Origin: Deltaproteobacteria bacterium
GTDB lineage: Bacteria; Desulfobacterota; Desulfobacteria; Desulfobacterales; ETH-SRB1
Reading direction: 5' to 3'
NCBI GenBank assembly: GCA_019309665.1
Contig: JAFDFV010000050.1
Location: 1 to 8,771 of the forward strand
DNA: 8,771 nucleotides
A program made the translations under genes and the position numbers. Of this stretch, positions 1 through 6,003 are shown one piece after another. A model generated the notes under the pieces. That model was not told the DNA's origin. It did not search any database and was given only the letters and a program-made list of their open reading frames with translations. Within the stretch, counting starts at the first letter, position 1; each line of letters starts with the position of its first letter.

Positions 1-882
1 CTTGGTGAAAAGGTTTTAGACCCCGCGTGCGGTACCGGCGGCTTTCTTGTATGTGCCCTTGAAAGTATCCGCAAACAGGATGTTAAAAATATCGAAGACC
101 GATTAATTTTTCAGAATTCCATTGTGGGTATTGAGAAAAAGTCGCTTCCGTATATGTTGTCAATGACCAACTTGATCCTTCACAATATAGATATCCCTCA
201 GATCAGACATGACAACTCCCTTTCACAGCCGATCAGAAGCATTACAAACAAATTACGCGTTGATGTGGTTATCACCAATCCGCCCTTCGGTGGGATGGAA
301 GAGGATGGAATAGAATCAAACTTTCCGGCCAATTTCAGAACAAGGGAAACTGCCGATCTCTTTTTAGTCCTTGTCATGTCCCTTCTGAAAGATGGTGGCA
401 GGGCAGGTATTGTTCTCCCCGATGGCTTTCTTTTCGGTGAAGGCGTTAAAATACGGATTAAAGAGAAATTACTGGAAGAATGTAATCTCCACACAATTGT
501 GCGGTTGCCAAACGGCGCCTTCGCGCCTTATACGGGCATTAACACCAATCTTCTTTTTTTCAACAAGGGAGAGCCGACCAAAGAAATCTGGTATTTTGAG
601 CACCCGCTGCCGGAAGGCTATAAAACATACAACAAAACCAAGCCGATCCGCATTGAAGAATTCGATCTTGAAAAGGCATGGTGGGAAAATCGCGCTGAAA
701 ATCAATATGCATGGCGGGTGTCAATCAAGGAAATCAAAAAACGCAATTACAATTTGGATATTAAAAATCCCTATAGAGAGGATACTAACATCGAACTTGG
801 GAAAAATGAACTGATTGAAAAAATTGGAATGAACTTGCAAAAAGCTAACAAATTATTAATAAAAATTAAGAGAGAGTTTTAG
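1..882 (+). CDS. hsdM: Type I restriction-modification system DNA methyltransferase subunit (HsdM), 5' end outside the window
   Basis: This is an N6-adenine DNA methyltransferase, the modification subunit of a type I system, which works in the cytoplasm with HsdS to methylate the bipartite target site. The reading frame is open from base 1, so 293 C-terminal residues are visible; the start lies upstream. Seen directly: the SAM-binding motif DPACGTGGF at fragment residues 7-15, and the catalytic motif NPPF at residues 93-96 (codons from base 277), followed by GG. A family member is usually about 480-520 residues, so roughly the N-terminal helical domain and 40% of the protein are missing only because of the window edge. 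The TAG stop is 3 bases before the hsdS start, indicating one operon. No frameshift is visible. An internal ATG at 124 is not the true start, because motif I lies before it. Confidence 0.93.
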   Translation, partial: LGEKVLDPACGTGGFLVCALESIRKQDVKNIEDRLIFQNSIVGIEKKSLPYMLSMTNLILHNIDIPQIRHDNSLSQPIRSITNKLRVDVVITNPPFGGMEEDGIESNFPANFRTRETADLFLVLVMSLLKDGGRAGIVLPDGFLFGEGVKIRIKEKLLEECNLHTIVRLPNGAFAPYTGINTNLLFFNKGEPTKEIWYFEHPLPEGYKTYNKTKPIRIEEFDLEKAWWENRAENQYAWRVSIKEIKKRNYNLDIKNPYREDTNIELGKNELIEKIGMNLQKANKLLIKIKREF

Positions 883-885
883 GTT

Positions 886-2196
886 ATGGCATGGAAAACT
901 GTTAAAATTGGCTCTTTCTTAAAGGAACGCAGAGATCGGTTTAAGCCGGAAGAGGCAAATACACTTGATCTAAAGCGGATTAAAAAGATTGATTTTCAGG
1001 GAAGAATCCATGTTATTGATCATAAGCCTACAAAAACAAGTATGATACTTGTTAAAAAAGGCGATTTAGTAATTTCCGGTATTAATGTGGAAAAGGGTGC
1101 ATTATCTGTATATGAAGAGGATGAAGATGCATTGGCAACAATACATTATTCTTCATACGAATATGATAAAAATCAGGTCGATATTGAATACTTAAAGTGG
1201 TTTTTAAAAAGTCGTACTTTTCAGAATATTGTTAAAGAGCAGGCTGGCGGTGGTATTAAAACAGAATTGAAAGCAAAAAAGTTTTTGCCTCTAAAAATCA
1301 AATTGCCTGGGTTAGATGCACAAATTGATATTGCGAGAAAAATTGATAACGTTGCAGCAGAAATTAATGACCTTTCCGAAACAAATAATCATAATCAAAC
1401 TTTGCTTATTCAGCTCCGTCAGACAATTTTACAGGAAGCTGTTCAGGGAAAACTTGTCCCACAAGACACCAATGACGAACCCGCCGGCGAACTCCTGAAA
1501 CGCATCGAAGCCGAAAAAGAAAAACTCATTACCGAAGGAAAAATCAAAAAACAAAACCCCCTCCCACCGATCGCTGAAGATGAAGTTCCCTACAAATTAC
1601 CACAGGGTTGGGAGTGGACTAATATTCAAAACATATCTTACCAAGTGACCGATGGCGAACACGCAACACCAGCAAGAATAGATATAAAAGAAATACCTTT
1701 GGCCACGGCAAAAAATGTAAGAGATGGTTATTTGGACATCACCGTTACTGATTTTGTTTCCAATAAGACGGCTAAAAAATGTTGGAATAGGTGCAAACCA
1801 CAACACAATGATATTTTAATGGTTTGTGTCGGTGCTACAACTGGCAGATTGTGTGTCATAAAGAACCCTCCTGATATAGTATTGGTAAGGAGCGTTGCAC
1901 TAATACGCCCAATGAGTCCATATATTCAATCTGAATATCTATCGATTGTTTTAAAAAGCTCATTGGGGCAGTCACAAATCTGGGGAAATGTTAAACAATC
2001 AGCGCAACCCTGCCTATATTTAAATAAGATAAATAGAATTAATATTCCATGTCCATGCACAAACGAACAAAAACGCATCGTAGCCAAAGTCGATCAACTG
2101 ATGAACCTTTGCGACGACCTCGAAACCAGACTCAACCAGTCCAAAAAAGACAGCGAAATGCTCATGCAAGCAGTACTACACGAAGCTTTTTCTTAA
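886..2196 (+). CDS. hsdS: Type I restriction-modification system specificity subunit (HsdS)
   Basis: This 436-residue protein is the DNA sequence-recognition subunit for HsdM (and HsdR). It has the usual two-fold layout: target recognition domain 1 at about residues 1-145 (ending KKFLPLKIKLPG), a central conserved helical arm at about 146-235 (RQTILQEAVQGKLVPQD, then an E/K-rich helix), target recognition domain 2 at about 236-392 (starting LPQGWEW, with DILMVCVGATTGR and ending in a PCPCTNEQKRI segment), and a C-terminal helix at 395-436. Each domain should read one half of a split target. The start ATG at 886 follows the hsdM stop by 3 bases, with a GAGAG purine run about 11 bases upstream, so the genes are co-translated. 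The recognition domains look more AT-rich than the conserved arms, as expected for domain shuffling. No hsdR follows in the window. Confidence 0.93.
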   Translation: MAWKTVKIGSFLKERRDRFKPEEANTLDLKRIKKIDFQGRIHVIDHKPTKTSMILVKKGDLVISGINVEKGALSVYEEDEDALATIHYSSYEYDKNQVDIEYLKWFLKSRTFQNIVKEQAGGGIKTELKAKKFLPLKIKLPGLDAQIDIARKIDNVAAEINDLSETNNHNQTLLIQLRQTILQEAVQGKLVPQDTNDEPAGELLKRIEAEKEKLITEGKIKKQNPLPPIAEDEVPYKLPQGWEWTNIQNISYQVTDGEHATPARIDIKEIPLATAKNVRDGYLDITVTDFVSNKTAKKCWNRCKPQHNDILMVCVGATTGRLCVIKNPPDIVLVRSVALIRPMSPYIQSEYLSIVLKSSLGQSQIWGNVKQSAQPCLYLNKINRINIPCPCTNEQKRIVAKVDQLMNLCDDLETRLNQSKKDSEMLMQAVLHEAFS

Positions 2197-2283
2197 AGAA
2201 ATCAATGCAGGGGGAATTTCACCACTGAGTTAATCACTCACGTGTTAAAAATATGTCGCAAAAAATTCTTCGGATTTTAGGCA
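2197..2283. other. Spacer between hsdS and repeat copy A
   Basis: This 87-bp stretch holds no recognisable gene. A 5-bp inverted repeat (TGAGT / ACTCA) is present near 2225-2240, but it has no U-tract and I do not call it a terminator. A short open frame beginning ATG 2254 runs into repeat A and stops after about 23 codons; nothing supports it as a gene. Confidence 0.4.
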
Positions 2284-2558
2284 GACTTGCGGGACGTACA
2301 TTAGTTTATAAGTTGACGTGGTAATTGAACTTAAGAACGTAGTTGACCCCAGTTAAATAAAAGCAAACATGATTTCACGGGGCAAGCTATGTTGAATAAT
2401 TGTAAGGATAAATGGCGTAAAGGTCTGCACTTTTCACAACAAAAGGTAAAATTATCTGAAACATGAATCTTCAACAAAATAAAGGCGAGATAACCATATA
2501 CCAGACGGAAGACGGACAAATGTCTTTAGAAGTTAACCTGGTTGAGGATACTGTATGG
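2284..2558 (+). repeat. Direct repeat copy A, extending into the first 32 codons of the downstream rhuM-like gene
   Basis: The left edge is GACTTGCGGGACGTACAT, shared with copies at 4401, 5793 and 7287. The core contains two GTTGAC words 30 bp apart, then CCCAGTTAAATAAAAGCAAA and GTTGAATAATTGTAAGG. About 180 bp precede the ATG at 2463. Similarity to copy B continues through the first 96 bp of the coding region (about 7 differences) up to the TGG codon at 2556-2558 and then falls sharply. No strong internal palindrome is visible. The function is unknown; it could be a mobile unit, a recombination site or a shared 5' control region. Confidence 0.88.
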
Positions 2559-3002
2559 CTGAGTCTGAAGCACATGGTTGCACTCTTCGACAGGGATAAA
2601 TCCGTAATTTCCAGGCACATAAAAAACATCTTCAGAGAAGGCGAACTTGATAAAAGGTCAGTTGTTGCAAAATATGGGCGTAATTACGCCTTACAGGGCT
2701 GGCAAAAGCACAAAATCAACCCTGATTTCATCTTTACAGCTACGGCTTCAGAAGAAAAGGACGACTACGAACAGGTATACGTAGTAGAAACAAAGGGTCT
2801 TCATTTAATGGGCAGCTCAGATACTGATTATAAGCAAAAAATGTTTTTCCTATGCACCAGGGAAGCTAAATCAAGAAGCCGGAGTGACTTAGGCCTTGCG
2901 ATAAAGGACAAGGTGTTACGATTTGACACCGGTACCGCCCCTATCAAACTTGAGGAGATTGCCGATGCAAAATTTTTTGCTCGCTATATCGCGCTTCATT
3001 GA
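2463..3002 (+). CDS. Chimeric ORF: RhuM N-terminal domain joined to the C-terminal nuclease part of a type III restriction (Res) subunit
   Basis: The ORF has 179 residues. Residues 1-71 match the start of RhuM-family proteins: VEDTVWL, a helix-turn-helix-like segment (HMVALFDRDKSVISRHIKNIF), then GELDKRSVVAKY. From about residue 72 the sequence is no longer RhuM and instead reads as the end of a type III Res / DEAD-helicase restriction subunit: GWQKHKINPDF, then YVVETKG and DTDYK. D88 and E109-x-K111 fit a PD-(D/E)XK active site. The junction is near base 2675 and is in frame, with no stop. A RhuM protein is normally about 330-350 residues and Res about 900-1000, so both parents are truncated. 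The SD is poor: AAAGG lies some 17 bases before the ATG. The last 38 bases overlap the yihY start. The most likely origin is a deletion or recombination fusion; a functional fusion cannot be excluded. Confidence 0.75.
   Translation: MNLQQNKGEITIYQTEDGQMSLEVNLVEDTVWLSLKHMVALFDRDKSVISRHIKNIFREGELDKRSVVAKYGRNYALQGWQKHKINPDFIFTATASEEKDDYEQVYVVETKGLHLMGSSDTDYKQKMFFLCTREAKSRSRSDLGLAIKDKVLRFDTGTAPIKLEEIADAKFFARYIALH
2952..2957 (+). promoter_or_regulatory. Ribosome binding site fixing the yihY start at 2965
   Basis: GAGGAG lies 7 bases before ATG 2965, inside the end of the upstream ORF. It favours this start over the in-frame upstream triplet at 2923 and over the internal ATG at 3007. Confidence 0.6.
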
Positions 3003-4322
3003 TTTCATGAAAGATGATATCTGGAGAATTCGCTTAGAGAACCTGCCGCGAAAAAAATCGTTTTTCATCAAACAATTAAGAATCTTTCTCCTGTCCACAC
3101 GTGGATTTGCTGAGGATAAATGCCAACTGAGGGCGTCTGCCCTTACCTTCTATTCCCTGATCTCCATAGTCCCTGTGGCCGCCATGTCCTTTGGAATAGC
3201 CAAGGGATTCGGTTTTGAAAAGCTCCTTGAGAAGCGGCTTCTGGAGCAGTTTGCCGGACAGGAGGAGATTATAGTAAAAATAATCGGTTTTGCCCATTCC
3301 CTGCTCGCAAATACGAAGGGGGGGCTTCTTGTCGGTGTGGGTGTGATTGTTCTCTTCTGGGCGGTAATAAAAGTGCTCGGCAATATCGAAGATTCATTCA
3401 ATGATATCTGGGGAATAAAAAAAGCAAGACCTCTGGGAAGAAAATTCAGCGATTATCTTTCCTTAATACTCCTCTGCCCAATTCTTATGATAATGGCAAG
3501 CAGTGCAACGGTGTTCATCACCACCCAGGTGACGCTTATAACGGAAAAGGTGGCGCTTCTGGGAATATTCAGCACCGTCATATTTTCCATTCTGAGGTTT
3601 TTGCCCTATTGCCTGATATGGATTCTCTTCACCTTTCTCTATATCTTTATACCCAACACAAAGGTTCATTTTTCGTCGGGTATTCTGGCGGGGATAATTG
3701 CCGGCACAGTCTACCAGATTATCCAGTGGGCCTATATCACCTTTCAGGTCGGTGCAGCAAAATACAACGCCATCTACGGAAGTTTTGCGGCGTTGCCCCT
3801 CTTCCTGATATGGTTACAGTTAAGCTGGCTTATCGTTCTCTTCGGAGCGGAGCTTTCCTTTGCCCATCAGAATGTAGATACCTATGAATTTGAGCCCGAT
3901 TCCCTCCGTATAAGCGATTATTTCAAGAAGCTTCTCTCCCTTCAGATCTGCCATTTATTGGTGAGAAATTTTGCGGAGGGCAGAGGGCCGCTGACAGCTA
4001 CAGAAATATCTAAGAGGCTTCATATCCCTATTCGTCTGGTGCATAAAATCCTTTATGAGCTGGTGGCATGCGGCATTATTTCCGATACACGGACGGAGGA
4101 GTATAAGGAATTGACCTATCAGCCCGCACGCGCGATATCAATACGCTTACGATAAAGTTCGTCGTCGAGTCCCTTGAAGACAGTGGGATAGACAATATTC
4201 CGGTTGCCCAGACTGCCGGGTTGAAAGTCATCTCGGAGATACTTCAAACCTTCAGGGAAGAAATTGAAAGATCCCGGATGAACAGGCTACTGAAAGATAT
4301 AGGAGAAATCAATGCAACATAG
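2965..4322 (+). pseudogene. YihY/BrkB-family inner-membrane protein, frameshifted near the C-terminus
   Basis: This belongs to the YihY/virulence factor BrkB family (historically annotated as RNase BN): integral membrane proteins of uncertain function. From ATG 2965 the first frame gives 396 residues ending at 4155. Seen: RASALTFYSLISIVPVAAM (residues 57-75), several hydrophobic segments (about 120-140, 165-190, 200-230, 238-262, 275-300), and the family hallmark YGSFAALPLFLIWLQ...LFGAEL (271-297). A cytoplasmic winged-helix-like tail follows (LTATEISKRLHIPIRLVHKIL, 343-363). At 4129-4134 the sequence has CGCGCG; with one CG fewer, the frame continues from residue 389 (R) into DINTLTIKFVVESLEDSGID and on to a TAG at 4320-4322, giving a 451-residue protein. 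This tail resembles the family, so I read it as a +2 frameshift (a mutation or a sequencing error). The first 7 TM-bearing domains are intact, so a shorter protein may still work. A hairpin follows the restored stop. Confidence 0.8.
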
Positions 4323-4325
4323 ATG

Positions 4326-4376
4326 TGTTCGGCATTCTTCTCGATAAGGATGCCGAACACGGCACGGTTTTTCTTT
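4326..4376 (+). terminator. Putative rho-independent terminator after yihY
   Basis: TGTTCGGCAT (4326-4335) pairs perfectly with ATGCCGAACA (4350-4359), extendable by one G-C pair, with a 14-nt loop. A T-rich run (GTTTTTCTTTT) begins about 9 nt later. A second, mutually exclusive short hairpin, TGCCG (4351-4355) / CGGCA (4360-4364), sits closer to the T-run. It falls just after the frame-restored yihY stop, which supports 4322 as the ancestral gene end. Confidence 0.6.
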
Positions 4377-4400
4377 TAGAATTTGACCTTCGGTGGGGAA

Positions 4401-4674
4401 GACTTGCGGGACGTACATCAGTTAATAAGTTGACGTGGTAATTAAACTGAAGAACGTAGTTGACCCCAGTTAAATAAAAGCAAACATGATTTCACAGGGC
4501 AAGCTATGTTGAATAATTGTAAGGATAAAGGGCGTAAGGGTCGGCATTTTTCACAACAAAAGGGAAAATATCTGAAACATGAATGTTCAACAAAATAAAG
4601 GCGAGATAGTCATATATCAAACGGAAGACGGACAAGCGTCTTTAGAAGTTAACCTGGTTGAGGATACTGTATGG
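4401..4674 (+). repeat. Direct repeat copy B, extending into the first 32 codons of the RhuM-Fic gene
   Basis: This is the same element as at 2284, in the same orientation, starting GACTTGCGGGACGTACATCA. It matches copy A almost base for base up to the rhuM ATG (4579), with scattered substitutions and a 1-nt deletion before the ATG, and then along the first 96 coding bases to TGG at 4672-4674. Beyond that point the two genes differ strongly. It begins about 25 bp after the yihY terminator. Confidence 0.88.
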
Positions 4675-5574
4675 TTGGATACCCATCAAATGGCGGATCT
4701 TTTTCAGCGAGACAGAACCGTTGTTGTCAGGCACATAAGGAATATCTATAAAACAGGTGAATTGTTGCCGGATTCAACCTGTGCAAAAATTGCACAGGTT
4801 GCTAAGGACGGTAAAAAAAGGGTGATGGATCTTTATAGTCTGGACATGATTATTTCTGTCGGATACCGTGTCAATTCATTACGTGGCACGCAATTCCGTA
4901 TCTGGGCAAATAAAATATTAAAAGACTACCTTGTCAAAGGCTACACTCTAAATGAAAAAAGATTGCAGTCACAGATTGAAAAATATGAAACGCTTAAACA
5001 GTCGATTAAGCTTATTGATAATATAATTGATCGTAAAGTGCTCTCCACGTCTGAATCTGAAGGACTGTTGAAGGTTATTAGTGATTTTAGTTACGCTTTG
5101 GACACACTTGATCGATACGATTATGGAAAGCTGGAATTGGCTCATATATCTGACCGGGCAGTAAAACGAATTTCATATGAAGAAGCGAAAGGCGCAATTA
5201 AGACAATTAAGGGAAGATTGAGTGATTCCACCCTGTTTGGACGTGAAAAGGATAATTCGTTCAGCAGCTCTCTGGATACGATTTATCAGACTTTTGACGG
5301 CAAAGACCTCTGCCCGAGTATCGAAGAAAAAGCAGCACATCTTCTTTATTTCATTGTAAAAAATCATTCCTTCGTAGATGGAAACAAGCGTATTGCTGTA
5401 GCTATCTTTACCTGGTTTCTGGAACGAAATGGTTTACTCTATAAATCTGACGGAACAAAACGCCTGGCGGATAACGCACTTGTTGCATTGACATTAATGA
5501 TTGCCATGAGTGATCCGAAAGAAAAAGACATCATAACAAAAATAGTTGTTAATCTTATAAACAAGGACAACTGA
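4579..5574 (+). CDS. RhuM/Fic-Doc family protein (virulence RhuM N-domain plus Fic domain)
   Basis: This 331-residue protein appears complete. The N-terminal RhuM domain has VEDTVWLDTHQMADLFQRD and a helix-turn-helix-like stretch at about residues 33-57, and the conserved LYSLDMIISVGYRVNSLRGT block at 85-104, followed by TQFRIWANKIL and KGYTLNEKRL (to about 129). The C-terminal Fic domain (about 170-320) carries HSFVDGNKR at 263-271. The catalytic His, the Asp, the Gly-Asn loop and the Arg are present, with K in the position where classical AMPylating Fic proteins have G, which is Doc-like. Fic proteins transfer AMP or phosphate to protein side chains; the target is unknown here. Proteins of this kind often sit beside type I restriction genes and are suspected toxin or defence factors. 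The start at 4579 is forced by an in-frame TGA just upstream; the SD (AAAGGG, about 15 nt away) is weak. Confidence 0.88.
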   Translation: MNVQQNKGEIVIYQTEDGQASLEVNLVEDTVWLDTHQMADLFQRDRTVVVRHIRNIYKTGELLPDSTCAKIAQVAKDGKKRVMDLYSLDMIISVGYRVNSLRGTQFRIWANKILKDYLVKGYTLNEKRLQSQIEKYETLKQSIKLIDNIIDRKVLSTSESEGLLKVISDFSYALDTLDRYDYGKLELAHISDRAVKRISYEEAKGAIKTIKGRLSDSTLFGREKDNSFSSSLDTIYQTFDGKDLCPSIEEKAAHLLYFIVKNHSFVDGNKRIAVAIFTWFLERNGLLYKSDGTKRLADNALVALTLMIAMSDPKEKDIITKIVVNLINKDN

Positions 5575-5603
5575 TTAAAAGAAATCAGGAAATCAGAAAC
5601 GGG

Positions 5604-5619
5604 TTCGCATTATAGCGAA
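5604..5619 (+). terminator. Weak hairpin after the RhuM-Fic gene
   Basis: TTCGC (5604-5608) and GCGAA (5615-5619) can pair around a 6-nt loop, 30 bases after the stop. There is only an A/T-rich, not T-only, run downstream. It could be a weak terminator or chance. Confidence 0.2.
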
Positions 5620-5693
5620 AACATTTTACAGAATTGCTGAAACTCAAAGAGGAATTCAAAGACAGTAATAATGTCAAAAAACTCATCTATTGA
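5616..5693 (+). pseudogene. C-terminal tail of an unidentified gene upstream of the DUF5131 fragment
   Basis: An open frame of about 25 codons with a coding-like composition (HFTELLKLKEEFKDSNN, then VKKLIY) ends at TGA 5691-5693, overlapping the DUF5131 start by 23 bases. It has no start, and a stop codon precedes it at 5613-5615. Overlap with a following gene is typical of a translationally coupled pair. DUF5131 genes are known to have a three-Cys-motif partner (TcmP) beside them, so this could be the end of that partner. That identity is a guess from context, since the tail is too short to assign. Confidence 0.35.
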
Positions 5694-5820
5694 ATGGACA
5701 GAATCCACCTGGAACCCCATCACGGGCTGTTCTAAAATAAGTCCGGGATGTAAAAACTGCTATGCCGAAAGAATGGCTAAAAGATTAAGACCGACTTGCG
5801 GGACGTACATCAGTTTATAA
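5671..5820 (+). pseudogene. 5' fragment of a DUF5131 (phage Gp37/Gp68, three-Cys-motif) gene, truncated by repeat copy C
   Basis: The frame starts MSKNSSIEWTESTWNPITGC and continues SKISPGCKNCYAERMAKRLR, the characteristic N-terminus of the Gp37/Gp68 family. Cysteines in a C-x6-C-x2-C pattern (residues 20, 27 and 30) are the family's radical-SAM-like three-Cys motif. After residue 40 the reading frame crosses into repeat C at base 5793 and ends nine residues later at TAA 5818-5820. Full proteins are several hundred residues, so more than 80% is missing and this copy is surely inactive. The border is exact: gene-like sequence up to 5792, repeat sequence from 5793. Confidence 0.78.
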
Positions 5821-5924
5821 GTTGACGTGGTAATTGAAATTAAGAACGTAGTTGACCCCAGTTAAATAAAAGCAAACATGATTTCACAGGGCTATGTTGA
5901 ATAATTGTAAAGATAAAGGGAAAA
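5793..5924 (+). repeat. Direct repeat copy C (shortened)
   Basis: Same left edge and core as copies A and B. Two internal deletions are visible: 4 nt (a CAAG/AAGC step in GGGCAAGCTATG, here GGGCTATG), and about 33 nt between two AAAGGG words, so that GATAAAGGG joins directly to AAAAA. It truncates the DUF5131 gene on its left and abuts a different gene tail on its right. Confidence 0.85.
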
Positions 5925-6002
5925 ATTAGGAAGGAGATACCTGGAGTCTGCCTTACCGAAGAGGAGTTTATGAAACGCATGTGGGACGTGGAGGGGGTGT
6001 AG
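5925..6002 (+). pseudogene. C-terminal remnant of an unidentified gene before the third rhuM gene
   Basis: Twenty-five open codons start at the right edge of repeat C, include CLTEEEFMKRMWDVEGV, and end at TAG 6000-6002, one base before the rhuM ATG. The near-zero spacing implies that an original upstream gene was coupled to rhuM and was lost except for its tail. The gene cannot be identified; in such clusters it would often be a restriction-system subunit. Confidence 0.4.
5990..5996 (+). promoter_or_regulatory. Strong ribosome binding site for the third rhuM gene
   Basis: GGAGGGGG-type purine run within 5990-5996, 7-8 bases before ATG 6004. It lies inside the preceding gene tail and is much better than the SD of the repeat-headed rhuM genes. 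Confidence 0.55.
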
Positions 6003-6003
6003 G

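Noticed and set aside
392..814. 140-codon + frame ORF within hsdM
   Set aside because: It is a shadow of the real hsdM frame, which holds the SAM-binding and NPPF motifs.
2284..2400. Promoter inside the repeat using the TTGACG or TTGACC words as -35 boxes
   Set aside because: No acceptable -10 hexamer occurs 16-18 bp downstream of either word in any copy.
2331..2519. Minus-strand ORFs of about 62 codons over repeats A (2331-2519) and D (7304-7492) with similar proteins
   Set aside because: They are similar only because the repeats are similar; they have no SD, overlap the rhuM start or leader antisense, and are not kept open in copy C.
5047..5064. Fic inhibitory motif (S/T)xxxE(G/N) as TSESEG at residues 157-162 of the RhuM-Fic protein
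   Set aside because: The pattern fits literally, but it lies in a linker common to RhuM-Fic proteins and the match is short; without structural support it is likely chance.
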